Assembly (NCBI RefSeq): GCF_001640025.1 | Contig: NC_031671.1 | Span: 1,550,001-1,614,000 of the forward strand | Direction of reading: 5' to 3' | Source of the DNA: Sugiyamaella lignohabitans | Lineage: Eukaryota > Ascomycota > Dipodascomycetes > Dipodascales > Trichomonascaceae | DNA: 64,000 nt | In this document: piece after piece, positions 10,132 through 21,200 of the stretch | Numbering within the stretch: position 1 is the first letter of the stretch | Layout of the letters: each line of letters opens with the position of its first letter | Translations under genes and position numbers: made by a program | The notes under the pieces: model-generated | What the model was told of the DNA's origin: nothing | The model's input: only the letters and a program-made list of their open reading frames with translations | Database searches by the model: none

Positions 10132-10809
10132 ATGTCTGCAGTTCAGAAGGTAGTGATTTTTGGTGCCCATGGCAAGGTGGGTCTGTACTTGAGCCAGAAG
10201 CTGGCGAAGCTGACAAGCGAGTTCCACCCAATTGCCATCTACAGAAATCCCGAGCAAAAGGCCACTTTTGACAAATTGAATATCCAGTCTGAGTATCTCA
10301 GTCTGGCCGATGCAGATGTCAAAACCATCACGAAGCTACTTGTGGACGTCAAGGCTGACAGCATCGTGTTCACGGCTGGAGCTGGTGGTGCAGGGCTCGA
10401 TAAGACGTTTGCAATTGATCTCGATGGTGCTGTCAAGACGTTTGAATCTGCCGTAGATGCGAAAGTAGACCGATATGTTATTGTCAGTGCCTATGGAGCC
10501 GACAGCAGAGACCATTGGCACAACAGCTCGATCCGTCCCTACTACACTGCTAAACACTATGCTGATCGCCTGCTGAGGACATTCCCATTAAATTACACCA
10601 TTCTCCAACCTGCTCTTCTACTCGATGGACCCGGTACTGGCAAGGTGACACCCCCCGAGAAGGCTGTCTCGTCAGACGCCAAAAAGGCCATTCATCGTGA
10701 AGATGTGGCCTCCTTCATAATCGCGACCCTCCGTGACAAGAAGGGCACTACCTTCGGTCAGACCGTACCTCTCATTAACGGCGATGTTGAGATCGAGGGG
10801 TTTTATTAG
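10132..10809 (+). CDS. NAD(P)-binding atypical SDR, YMR090W-like
   Basis: A 225-residue protein with an N-terminal Rossmann nucleotide-binding motif (VVIFGAHGKVGLYLSQKL; compare G-x-x-G-x-x-G) and an NmrA/SDR-a5-like layout: AGAGGAGLDKTFAIDLDGA, then VIVSAYGAD, then YYTAKHYADRLL carrying the probable Tyr/Lys pair. Length and layout match the YMR090W family of small cytosolic NAD(P)-binding proteins of unknown reaction. No signal peptide or membrane segment. Convergent with the next gene, with a complete repeat (E2) between the two stop codons. Confidence 0.85.
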   Translation: MSAVQKVVIFGAHGKVGLYLSQKLAKLTSEFHPIAIYRNPEQKATFDKLNIQSEYLSLADADVKTITKLLVDVKADSIVFTAGAGGAGLDKTFAIDLDGAVKTFESAVDAKVDRYVIVSAYGADSRDHWHNSSIRPYYTAKHYADRLLRTFPLNYTILQPALLLDGPGTGKVTPPEKAVSSDAKKAIHREDVASFIIATLRDKKGTTFGQTVPLINGDVEIEGFY

Positions 10810-10830
10810 GGTATTTAATATAACAATTGG

Positions 10831-10858
10831 ATGGTGTCTACATGATGGTGTCTACATG
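10831..10858. repeat. 14-bp tandem duplication next to E2
   Basis: ATGGTGTCTACATG occurs twice in direct succession and the second copy runs straight into the left end of repeat E2. It could be a slippage product or a trace of the insertion event; no copy is seen on the right side. Confidence 0.8.
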
Positions 10859-10986
10859 CCTCCGGCGGCCGGGCTCTGCCCGGACCCGTTGTGCTCGCTT
10901 CGCGAGCGACCGTCTATAGGAACAGGGTCCCAAGCTGCTCGCGAAGCGAGCACAACGGGTCCGGGCAGAGCCCGGCCGCCGGAGGC
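10858..10986. repeat. GC hairpin repeat E2 (complete, CCGGGC subtype)
   Basis: Two inverted arms with GCCTCCGGCGGCC outer ends, first stem CCGGGC/GCCCGG and second stem GCTCGC-TTC-GCGAGC. The loop is about 30 bp. It sits between convergent genes, 48 bp from one stop codon and 29 bp from the other. Confidence 0.92.
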
Positions 10987-11015
10987 AGAGTAGGGCACAA
11001 ACAAACGAAAAACTT

Positions 11016-11906
11016 TCAAGTATTGCAAGCTAGATAATTGCGCCGGGTCTGGCGATTGTAGTAGTAGAAGTCGTCGCGAGGCAGTCCGTCGCCGTCGGTG
11101 GTGAATGAGTCGAGGTCGTTATCGTAAAGCTCGCCGTCGTCGGTGCCGTCTGATGGACTTTGTGACATGATTCCCACAATGGAGATTCCCATTGTTATGA
11201 ATAAACTCAGGACCCATGATACAGTTGCTGAACCCCAGCCGGTGCCGAGAGCCCAGATGCGATTATCGTGGCCGTGGAATTTAGGTGTAGTTTCAAGGAG
11301 AAGTGCCGTAGTGATGGTCGAGACAAACTGAAACAGGATGGAAATGCCCACTAATATACAAATTAGTTTCCAGCCTCTACGAATTATTGGTTTGGTACCA
11401 ATAATCACGGTACAGATTAGTGCAAATTCGGACGTGGTCTGGAACACTAATGATACCCACATGGCAAAAGCAGCCGACTGCCACGCTGCACAGAATCCTT
11501 CTCCATATTTTCGACAGTCGGATGGTGCTGGAAACTTGGTACATGGCTGTCCATCCAAGCATTGTTCACCAAGTCCTATGTATGAGTATGCTATAGGACT
11601 CGATGTGCCATCGCTAATGGTTTTTCCTCGTAACCACCTTGGATAATAAATAGAAGCAATGGTCAATGAGATTGCAAGAGCATGGAAGAATATTGATGTC
11701 CTATATGCCACTTTCAGCGCATAATCCGGTTCAGGTATTGTATCCTGGCCAATGACGCTGCCACCCCGATTATAACGGGAATAATCGAAATCCGAGACGT
11801 TATCGCCAGTATCATTACCAACAACTATCTTGGGAGATGATGACTGAGCCCGTAGCAGTGGTGAATTAACGCTCATTTTTGAGCCCAGGTCGCCAAAATC
11901 GCTCAT
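11016..11906 (-). CDS. Four-transmembrane membrane protein, claudin/Sur7-like topology
   Basis: A 296-residue protein I do not recognise by name. A cytosolic-looking N-terminus of about 70 residues precedes four hydrophobic segments (near residues 70-88, 146-167, 180-203 and 222-245). The first extracellular-type loop carries paired cysteines (GLGEQCLDGQPC and DCRKYGEGFC), as in fungal claudin-like proteins of the Sur7/PalI type. The tail is acidic and Tyr-rich. The layout suggests a plasma membrane protein; no catalytic residues are visible. A repeat ends 29 bp past the stop codon. Confidence 0.7.
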   Translation of the reverse strand: MSDFGDLGSKMSVNSPLLRAQSSSPKIVVGNDTGDNVSDFDYSRYNRGGSVIGQDTIPEPDYALKVAYRTSIFFHALAISLTIASIYYPRWLRGKTISDGTSSPIAYSYIGLGEQCLDGQPCTKFPAPSDCRKYGEGFCAAWQSAAFAMWVSLVFQTTSEFALICTVIIGTKPIIRRGWKLICILVGISILFQFVSTITTALLLETTPKFHGHDNRIWALGTGWGSATVSWVLSLFITMGISIVGIMSQSPSDGTDDGELYDNDLDSFTTDGDGLPRDDFYYYNRQTRRNYLACNT

Positions 11907-13973
11907 GCCACTGTAAAACAGCGAGATGCTGGATTGACTGACTCAGCAGTCTGTGTCTAGAGAACCTGCTTTTTGCTCACTGCTATTCTGAGATCTGAGG
12001 GCTGTGAAAACCAAGTGGCGGCCGGTAGTTAAATGAGCAATATTCCGCGTTTCACGTGGTATCAAAACCAACTCAAGTCAACCAAAGGGCAATTTGAAAT
12101 ACCGGCTGTGGCAACGCGTGATTTTACTAAGCCAGTTTTTTGTTTCTATTCTACCCTGGTTCTCAAATAAACACTTTAAGAGATGCCAACCTTGTGTACC
12201 ACGTATCTCGTTTATCAGGCCTTTGTCTGTTTATGTTTAGATTTGTGGTGGCTGGCAGATTAAATTGATTTTTTGCGTTATGTCTGCTCAATTATCCCAA
12301 TTTCAATCTTCATATTTCAACTGAAAAAAGCAACTGTTGCTGCACAACGTGCAGTATCTTGCTGCAGACACTTGCATCCATGACGTTATGTTTGCAGCTA
12401 TGTAACGGCTACAGGATCATTAGGCATAACTCCTGGTTCGAAAATTGACATCCTGGATCACAGTTATAATACTCTACTCTGAAACTGAAACAATTGAGAC
12501 ATGGATGTGACATCTGGATTCAAGTGGTCGATAGCGGCTTCTCAAAATCAAAAAATTTTGAGCTGGTTCTGGATCCATTGGCATCTCCAATGCAGAAGCC
12601 CCCTCAGCTCAACACCCGATGCTGCACCAACAAAATGGGCAGTCATCCCGAAATGATGAACATATGCTGCACTTGAGGGATTAATCCTTGTGCTGGCGAA
12701 TACAGAAAGATATGTTGGCGTTTATCAACGATCTCTTGTTTTTTGGGCACCTCTGTAGATCTGGTTTTTGTTTCAAGTTGATTCAAACACCTTTCTAAAA
12801 ATTTTCATAGTATAGTTAGCTCTTCTATATCCACGTGGATTCTTGGCTAGCCACTTTCCTTATTCTCTGTGTAAATAGAGAGTATGCTAGGGGGTATCAC
12901 TTAAACCCCAAAGTTAAGACTTACCATTTAGTCCCGAAGTCGGTAAGGGGTCCAACTCAAATACTCTAGTCTATTTAGCAAAGTGCCAATAGGATATACA
13001 GAGGACAAAATATCTCACTATCTCTTGAATCTATTTGAGGGATTATTCCAGTCCCACCCGATTAATTCAGACATGTTTAACCTTCAGACTGTTATCTCAG
13101 TTAATGCACTGCACAAAATATCTGTCTATAATCGCTAAAGTTCGTTATTAGGTAGGTGTAATACGACGTCATTATATCAGGTACCACTAGAAATAGCTTT
13201 GGTCTCCTGAAAACTAATATAATTTTGAATGTCGAAATGACTGAAAGAGCATATTATGATACAATATATTCTCCCCCTGACACCTTCGGGATAGTTAGAT
13301 TCGGTCAGAAATACCACTGGCAAGATAGATGAACAACAATTTACTAGCACAATTCATATTCAGCTATTTCAGATAACATCTAGACACCCCAGATGATCCC
13401 AAATCGTCTGTCACACAAAATCTGTTATCCATTTAAAGGATTCGAGTGTTGAGTGATGTGCATCAAATAGTTTCCTATTAGGGGTACTCAGTGGTAGATC
13501 TTATAGTTTAAATAAAAAGCAAGCGGAGCAAATTGACTGTTTTATTTTTGTCAAGTACTCAAAGAAAATGTAAAACTAGATAATTGGGCCACTTAATGGA
13601 GAAAGGATCCAATAGCTTGTTTATTTATGTGTGAATATAGTGCAAAAGTTCCAAATGAACAACTGCATTGTTAATCCCTGGGTCAGAGCGGCAGCCAGTC
13701 AAACCAGGGGATCTGAGTTCTCTAAAATATTTTAGACGGGTCTCATCGTTATTTACTTAAAGACGGATTCACACTATCCTTTCCACAAAACAGCTTGCTT
13801 GAATTACCTCTACAATATATCCCCACCGTTGAACAGCGTTCTTGACTTTCATATTCTGCCTTACTTGTGTTCTGATCTCATTCAATGCTATTTGCCTCTC
13901 TTAGAAACACTTGAAGGTTACAAACATGATGTATTATTAACTATGTACAGGAAACGTGAGATAGGGATACAAA
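11907..13973. other. 2.1 kb AT-rich intergenic region
   Basis: No ORF with coding character, no tRNA and no GC repeat copy was found. It should include the promoter of the minus-strand membrane protein gene and the 3' flank of TIM23. The stretch 12.85-13.52 kb has short repeated-looking pieces (such as GGGGTACTC and GGGGTATCAC) that might be decayed mobile DNA, but this is not demonstrable. Confidence 0.4.
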
Positions 13974-14591
13974 TTAAAAGACGGATTTCTTGACAGCACA
14001 CCAAACACCAGCAGCAACAGAAACCAAACCAGAAGAAATAGCCATGGCCTTAGGACCCTTGGTGGCCTTGAAAAGAGCTCCGGAAATAGCACCGGCAGCT
14101 ATAGAGTTGTATGAGTCGTGCTCGCCTCGGAAGTAGTCAATTGAACTATTCACCAGGTTGTATACCAAAGCGATAACACCAGCAGAGTTACCCAAGAAAG
14201 GACCTCTTCTAGTAACAGCGTTCAAAACACCGTTTAATCTTAATCTGGCCGACTTCGAATCAGCGGTCTTTCTGAGACCCTCAGCTAAACCGTAGGCTCC
14301 ACCAATACCTAGACCCGATAAATAAACAATACCTGTACCGTAACATAAATCGTCAGTCCAGTCTTTAATAGGAAGAATACCGGTATTCACAGCAGGAGTT
14401 TCATCTTCAAGCGTTAAGTACTCGAGATTTTGATTGAGACCAGCTAAAGGATGCAGTTTTGACACATCCAGGGCCTGTGGGGTTAAAAATGATGACACAT
14501 TGGTAGCCTCTGAAGGGTCGAATGCAAATGTTTGTTCCTTAACAGGTTCTTGTTGTTTGGTTGATGAACCTCCTCCAAGTAGCCAAGACAT
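13974..14591 (-). CDS. TIM23: Mitochondrial import channel subunit TIM23
   Basis: A 205-residue inner-membrane protein, the channel of the presequence translocase. The N-terminal intermembrane-space part (residues 1-90) includes FLTPQALDVSKLHPLAGL and LEYLTLED. Tim17/22/23-fold membrane helices with glycine zippers follow (GTGIVYLSGLGIGGAYGLAEGLR, then RGPFLGNSAGVIALVYNLVN and SIAAGAISGALFKATKGPKAM). The frame extends 32 codons further upstream, but MSWLLGGGSSTKQQ is the likely start because Tim23 has no cleaved presequence and the extra part is not conserved-looking. Confidence 0.93.
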   Translation of the reverse strand: MSWLLGGGSSTKQQEPVKEQTFAFDPSEATNVSSFLTPQALDVSKLHPLAGLNQNLEYLTLEDETPAVNTGILPIKDWTDDLCYGTGIVYLSGLGIGGAYGLAEGLRKTADSKSARLRLNGVLNAVTRRGPFLGNSAGVIALVYNLVNSSIDYFRGEHDSYNSIAAGAISGALFKATKGPKAMAISSGLVSVAAGVWCAVKKSVF

Positions 14592-15328
14592 GATATACTG
14601 GATATTAATATATGAGGATGTTGTGTATAAATAAGGGTCGTGATGATAACAAATAAAACCTGCTTTTGCGGTTCCGAAGATTATCAAGTTCTTTTAGTGG
14701 CGTCGTAAATACGTTAACTTTTTTGTGTCTCTATAATGGAACCAGGTCCCGCACTCTTGCAAATAGCGTCTTGCCGTTAAAAAAATGTTTGTTTTCAGCA
14801 GGTTGCCTCCGTCTTCTTCACCTGAAGTACACTTTCCAAATCAGCCCGCTCAAATTTCAGCATCTTTTTTTTTCAATTCGCCCTGACGCATCTTCCGCGC
14901 GCCGCACCAACGCCACACGCGCCGCTCCTCTTTTGCCTCCGGCGGCCGGGCTCTGCCCGGACCCATTGTGCTCGCTTCGCGAGCGTTCGGGGGGACTGAC
15001 AGGGGTTTGTCTGGGTTGATTGCTATTTTGTTTCTGGGTGCTGATGTTTTTTGGACGGTTTTTGTTCGTAGATGGGTGTAGAAATTCTGCTGCTGGTGCA
15101 CCTGCATGTCCCTGCGTCGGGATCTTCTCGGACCCTGACTGAATACCACCAAATCGGTCCATTTCGTTCCAAAAATCCCTCCTGACCCATTCGACCAGCT
15201 CGAAAATACGTTGCAGAGCGGTCCTCTCCGCTCGCGAAGCGAGCACAACCCTGTCGGGGCGGGCGGAGCCCGGTCGCCGGAGGCATTCCCCATCCTACTA
15301 ATATACAGTGTTCATTGGCTTCTATAAT
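14592..15328. other. TIM23 promoter and gamma-glutamyltransferase 3' flank
   Basis: The TIM23-proximal 340 bp is a plain promoter region without a recognised site. The rest is taken up by the long repeat copy E3, which ends 44 bp from the next gene's stop codon. Confidence 0.5.
14935..15284. repeat. GC hairpin repeat E3 (complete, long loop, CCGGGC subtype)
   Basis: The left arm has outer end GCCTCCGGCGGCC, stem CCGGGC/GCCCGG and second stem GCTCGC-TTC-GCGAGC. The right arm is inverted and somewhat diverged (CGGGGCGGGCGGAGCCCGG). About 240 bp of unique sequence lies between the arms, far more than in other copies except E11. Confidence 0.88.
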
Positions 15329-17344
15329 CTAGTATCCGTCGCCTCTACCACGCTTGCGCCAGTAGTCGCTGACAGCATGGATTGTACCAGAGTCAGGGTC
15401 GCGGTAAATTGCGTTCATGGCTGTGGCTGGTGGGAGGAAGATTGCGAGGTGGCCACGGGATTCTAGTCCGTGGATGACCGACTGGGGAGCTCCTTCCTCG
15501 ATGCAGGCAAATTCCGGTAGCAATTGGTGGTGTACGCGGGGAATTGCTATAGTGTCCAGTAATGGCAGTTTGTAGACGTAGGTACGTACAATGGCTTGAA
15601 GCACGCCAGTCAGAATTCGGGAACCGCCAGCAGCTCCGACAATGAGCTCGGGGACTCCATCCTTGGTAATAATAGTTGGTACGCACGATGATAGTGGTCG
15701 CTTGAAAGGTGCAACATAGTTGTAAATCGATGGATGAAGGTTGTAACCATTGTCTGTTTCTGGGAGTGAAAAATCGTCCATTTCACTGTTAATGACAATT
15801 CCCGTCACTGGGTCCACTACAAGTGCACCAAATTCAAGGTTAACAGTGGTTGTGAACGACACAGCCATACCTGTCTCATCAATAATAGAAATATGTGCCG
15901 TACCATGAGGATCATTAGGCTCATAAGAGGGATCATATTCTTCCCAACTGAGAGTATGGTTATCAGAGATCTTAGATCTCACTTCATCAGCCCATTTATG
16001 GCTCATTATTTCGTTGGCTCGTGGATTATCAATGTCAAAAGGATCACCCAATTCAGTTCGTGCAGACGAGATCCATTTCATAACCTCAATCAATCTTTGC
16101 GTCTCTACATCTCCCAAATCAGTGGTATGCAGTCCATTTGCTTCGAGCTGGTTGAAAATATTCAAACCCAAAATAAGTGCTGGTCCAGAACTTGGGTTGG
16201 GTGTAGTAAACACTTCACGTCCAAAAAATTCTGTTCTTAGAGGTTCGTTAATATTGACTTGGTAGTTGGCAAAATCTTCAGCAGTTGCAACACCACCAGT
16301 GGCTTGGATTTTGGCCACCAGTGCAGGCACAATAGGACCTTCAGGATCGTAGAAAATAGCCGAGGATCCATTTCTGGCGATTTTCTCTAAAGTATCAGCC
16401 AGGGCTGGTCTCTGTACTAACTCTCCTTGGATCTTGGTTCGCAAGAAACCCGTAAAATCGTCTCTTGTAATAAGGAACGACCAATCATCTGCATCTCTTA
16501 TTAGTGTACTCTGAGCTCTTTTAGATGCTAGCTCCAGTGGCTCAGATACAAGATATCCTTCTCTGTTCAGCTTAATAACTGGTTCAATCAGCTCTTCCCA
16601 GGAAAGTACTCCGCTACCAAATTTACTGATAGCAACATCAAGACCAGCCAATTCGCCAGGAATACCAGCAGCAAGTCCACCAACTCTAGCTCGTTCAGGA
16701 TGACCCTTGTACATATTCTTATGGGCCAGAGCAGGTGCAGTCTCTCGGAAGTCGAATGTTAATGCTGTGCCGTTAGGATGGTGAACAGTCATGAAACCAC
16801 CACCTCCCAAGCCAGATGAAAAACTATTGACTGATCCAATACAGAGAGCTACTGTTAAAGCAGCATCAACTGCAGACCCACCACGACGAAGAATATCTGT
16901 TCCCATAGTTGAACACAGAGGAACGTCACAAGCCACTGCTGCCTTGTGAGCAGTCACCAGATGCTTCGGATCTGGATGTGGGTCTGCACTGCCGCCAGTA
17001 ATATAGACATTCTGGTTAGAAAACAGGGACTTGAATTTTTCCACGTTATAGCCAGGATTACCACTGATTCCATCTTGGCTATGGTGGTTCATATGTTGTT
17101 GCATAGATCCATGATTACAACCACTGCTTTGTAATACAGAAGATATGATTTGTCCACCAAATCGATAATCAATATTAGCTACCAGCACCAGTGATATCAA
17201 AACAGCAGAAACCAATCTCACATATTTTTTGGTCTGTGAACCCAGTCTATCTGGTGTTTCAGATTTATGGCCCATTGACCCTGACGTCTTATCAGGCTCG
17301 TTCAAAGGCAGTAAACTGCCCTTTTCACTATTTATACGTGTCAT
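15329..17344 (-). CDS. ECM38: Gamma-glutamyltransferase (ECM38-like)
   Basis: A 671-residue type II membrane protein that cleaves glutathione by transferring its gamma-glutamyl group; the yeast enzyme is vacuolar. One membrane anchor lies near residues 44-60 (LVSAVLISLVLVANIDY). The GGT domain begins near residue 118. GLGGGGFMTVHHPNG and RETAPALA are family motifs. The catalytic threonine that becomes the new N-terminus after autoprocessing is T482 in DPHGTAHISI. Oxyanion and substrate-loop motifs follow (SFTTTVN, AAGGSRI). The open frame reaches further upstream only to a GTG, so the ATG giving MTRINSEKGS is used. Confidence 0.93.
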   Translation of the reverse strand: MTRINSEKGSLLPLNEPDKTSGSMGHKSETPDRLGSQTKKYVRLVSAVLISLVLVANIDYRFGGQIISSVLQSSGCNHGSMQQHMNHHSQDGISGNPGYNVEKFKSLFSNQNVYITGGSADPHPDPKHLVTAHKAAVACDVPLCSTMGTDILRRGGSAVDAALTVALCIGSVNSFSSGLGGGGFMTVHHPNGTALTFDFRETAPALAHKNMYKGHPERARVGGLAAGIPGELAGLDVAISKFGSGVLSWEELIEPVIKLNREGYLVSEPLELASKRAQSTLIRDADDWSFLITRDDFTGFLRTKIQGELVQRPALADTLEKIARNGSSAIFYDPEGPIVPALVAKIQATGGVATAEDFANYQVNINEPLRTEFFGREVFTTPNPSSGPALILGLNIFNQLEANGLHTTDLGDVETQRLIEVMKWISSARTELGDPFDIDNPRANEIMSHKWADEVRSKISDNHTLSWEEYDPSYEPNDPHGTAHISIIDETGMAVSFTTTVNLEFGALVVDPVTGIVINSEMDDFSLPETDNGYNLHPSIYNYVAPFKRPLSSCVPTIITKDGVPELIVGAAGGSRILTGVLQAIVRTYVYKLPLLDTIAIPRVHHQLLPEFACIEEGAPQSVIHGLESRGHLAIFLPPATAMNAIYRDPDSGTIHAVSDYWRKRGRGDGY

Positions 17345-18265
17345 CTGAAATATTGTAAGGGCAGGCCCTTTACCTTCTTCCACCTTTTGAAATAACTCAA
17401 GACTTCTTTATACTTGAAAGTTAACTGAACCAAGTTCTTGAATAATTGTGTCTGATCTGTGCCTACTGGCGTCATCCGTCGGCAGACCAATTCCTTTTAT
17501 AGCGGTAGCTGTATCTAGCTATCTATGGTGCGTTATCTATGCGCTAGAGTAGTCTGATTAGTTGCATAAGCGCGCTTTTCCCAACAGACTGACATCTCCG
17601 AAACCATCAAGATTTATATTGTATTTATCGGTTGTTAAGGCTGTAAGTGACATGTCATCTCTGTTGATCCCGTCAAAGAATCTTCGTTCTTTCAGCATCT
17701 GATGAACTTTTTATATCATTTATTTGAGAAATGAATGAGATTCGGCACCGAGAGCATTTCGCAGTCCGATCGGAGAAGATAAGGTAATAAGTGTGCCAGT
17801 CACCTGACGGATGCATATCAGTTCACGAGACCCGCTAAACAGCGTCTGCCTGCCAGAACTTTACTCCAGACCCCATTAAACCGCCTTTTGCTAGCAATTT
17901 TTAGATGTAAAATTTGGCTGGGGCGGTAGACGCAACGACTCGAGCGAAGCGAGAGGAGCATTGGGGTCTGGGGCGCAGCCCCAGCCGCCGGAGGCAGGAC
18001 CCGAATAAAAGTTATTATGATAGATTCCACATAATATAAATTTAATAAAAAATGATACTGATAATAATAATAAAATAATAATAATAATAAGTTTGCAAAT
18101 ATAAAATACAGAGGGCTCCGAGGAGTCATGTTAAGTTTTCTCTAGTTAATGCATCATCGACGGAAACGAACTTGGCGACAGACCCAATACTGCTTCTCCT
18201 CAGGCAGAATCAGGCACAGTGACACAAGCCATTTCTTAATTTACAGTCTAAGCTCGATCCTCACC
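17345..18265. other. Gamma-glutamyltransferase promoter and FKS1 3' flank
   Basis: The gamma-glutamyltransferase side is a plain promoter region. Repeat arm E4 lies at 17936-17995 and an AT-rich ATA/ATT run lies at 18050-18100. The FKS1 stop codon closes the region. No gene seen. Confidence 0.5.
17936..17995 (-). repeat. GC hairpin repeat E4 (single right arm)
   Basis: CGACTCGAGCGAAGCGAG, then GGTC, stem TGGGGC-GCA-GCCCCA and outer end GCCGCCGGAGGCA. No partner arm is present on the left. Confidence 0.9.
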
Positions 18266-21200
18266 TTATGGCTTAGTAGTGAAGTTGGCCAAGGTGGGGG
18301 TGACGGTGATGGCGGAAGCCAAACCTCCTGGACCAGTATCATTGTTGTTCTGGCCAGTAGGTTGGAACAAACCGTCAGCAAATGATGGCAGGTCTTTGGT
18401 GATACTGCTGATTCTGATGGACTTACCGGCAACAGCAGGAGCAATGATAAGAACCAGGAACAGAAGGAATAAACCAAAGTAGAGAGTGGCATACTTGCGA
18501 ACCATACGCTTACGAAGCTTGTTTTGCTTCAATGAGAAGATAGGAGGTCTGATTTGTCTGCTGGGTCTCAACCAGAAGAGCATCATAGAGTGCCACTTGT
18601 CAATCATGGGGATGAAAAGAACAGGAGCCTGGAAGAACAACAAGAAGTGGCCAAGAATAAAGTCACCGCCAAACATCATTTGTTCAACAATCTTACACAC
18701 AAACTCACGAGAAGGTTGGGTAAAGGCCATCCATCCAAGACCGGCAGAGTACCACTTACCAGACCACCAGGCACGGTTAGCTTGATCGTGCTTGAATTCA
18801 CGAGTCAACACAAGAGCGACCAAGATCTTCAAGAATACTCTTTGAATTGCCAAAGAGGCAATCATACCCAACAAAGCCGACTTGAAAACAAATCCTTGCA
18901 TGAACCACATGACTTCAAAGAAGACAATTTGGACAATGACAGCAATACCGTGGGCAATAGCGGCCATGACAGTCGAAGTCTTCTTACAGCAGACGCCAAG
19001 AATAGGACCCATACAACACGACATGAAGAACAAGACAAGCAAAGCACCGGCATTAATGGCAATAGGACCAAAGGTGACAATAGCCAATCGAAGAACAGAG
19101 TTCACTGGTTTGACATTGTGAACACCATTTTGAGCGTTAATGAAAGTGTAAGGAACGAAACAGGCAGCAGCAACAAAGATGGGAATGATGAACTCAGTAA
19201 AGATGAGGTTACCGAAACCGGCTCTAGCAACATCACCAGCAGCCTTCTCAGAGGGGTCACCCAGCACTTTACGCTTGAAACCAGTGATACGGGTTCTACT
19301 GAGTCTAACATATCCAATCCAAGAGTTACGGTGCCACTTGGAGTTACCACGGGACAACCATCTGATGAAATCTCTGTAATCAATGAAGAAATCGGTCCAG
19401 GCAAATTGATGGGGGTTGAAAGTGAATGGGGAAATGCACATGGCAGTTAAGGTAATCCAAAACCACAGTAGAGCAGGCTGCCACATGGCCAAAGTACCGA
19501 ACAGCAACATCATAACAGCCCTAGCACCAAGATAGATGGAATCACCAGCAAATCTCGAGTACAAGACACTGAAAGGAATACGGGCAGTAGCAACACCACG
19601 ACCAGTAGCAATATAACGAGCACCACCGAAAGCCAAGTCACTCAACAAAGAGTTGGCGTAGATTTGACACACAAACACTTCGAAAAGAGGCGACAACGAG
19701 GCTAATTGCTTACTGAAACGAGTAGCAGCTCTCCAAGCACCCTTTTCAGTCAATTCTTGAACTACCAAGGGAATAAAGGCGATCCAGAACACAATGAAGA
19801 TAGACAAGATACATCTTTGCATCCAACCGATAACAGGTTTAAGCATGTAACAACCAAGGGGCTTTTGAACATCAGTAATAGGCTTGTTCTTGTCGTACAT
19901 ACAAACAATGGATTCGTGGACAAGAGCACCAATATTAAGCAAACAAAGCATAAACAATTGAACAGACACAATAATGAACAAGTTATTAATGTGGAAACCA
20001 GGGTGAGCATAGAAGAAAGACAAGAATCTATCCAAAGGCAACTGAGTACCAAGATAGTAGTATTCACGAGACAAGATTTGTTCACCCATACCAGTACCAA
20101 TCTTGGTAGTGAAATTGAGAATAGAGCCGAAACCCAAATCACGACCTTTACCACATTGGTAGTATTCACAGTGCTTGATTCTACCACCACGTAACAAGGC
20201 ATTCATACCAGCATAAATATCTTCGTTCAAGTGCAAACCCTTTTGAGCCTTGGACACACCACCACGAGTAGTCATGTAAACACCGTTCAAGAAATCAGGA
20301 TGTCCATAGTGCAACTTACCACCGATTTGAGACAAAGTACGGGCAAACAAAGTACCGAATGTTTGTTCCTTACCGGCAGCAACATCACCCAAAATACCGT
20401 AGTTCTCAGAGAAAATGTACTCACGAGCACCAAGAATAGCGACAGGACTGTGGTCAGTAGAGGGCAAGCCAGGGGTGTAGGGATTAGTGGGTTCAACGTT
20501 CAACTCCTCGAACTCAGCCAAGACAGATCTGATCTTCAAACATTCTTCAAGATAGTTATCTTGGTTAGCATCGATAAGTTGGATATATTCACCACGGTAG
20601 AAGATAATGGCATGATTCTGGTTATCAGATTTACCGTCACCGAGAATAGGGTTACCAGACAATTGAACGCGGAACTTGGGACGACGACGGCCATTGTCCA
20701 TAATTTCACAGTGACCATCGATAAGAGCAGAGAAAAGACGGGGTTCTTCACCTTCATTAAGAGGAGGTTCTTCGTCAAGGTAAGCGATTTGCAAGTCGGG
20801 GTAGGCACGGAGCAAGAATTCGGTGTTCTCCATCTCCTCAGGACGGAACTTGGTCAATCTTTGCATGGAAACAACGAACTTGAACTTTCTACGGGCCATT
20901 CTCTCCAACTCACGCTCGAGTTTCTCGGAATTACCACCAAACATTTGAACAACCTCTGGGTTTTCAACACGGTACAACAACTTGATAGCACGGGCGTAGT
21001 TCATGAAACCAGAAACAGTACGGTACAGAGTTTGCGAACGCAAAGAGGCCCAGATACGGGTACGCAGGGTGTATTCAGGAGCAGCAGACTTGAAACCAAT
21101 ACAGTAGAAAGGCAAGTCATCAATCTTACTCTTGATAGTCTCCTTGTCCTCCTCCTTTTCAAAGTTCTCGTTGGAATCATTGGTGTAAGAGGTCTCTTCA

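Noticed and set aside
12850..13520. Degenerate retrotransposon LTR, with a weak relative near 45.27 kb
   Set aside because: Only short pieces such as TAGTTT and GGGGTACTC are alike; no clear ends, target duplication or coding remnants.
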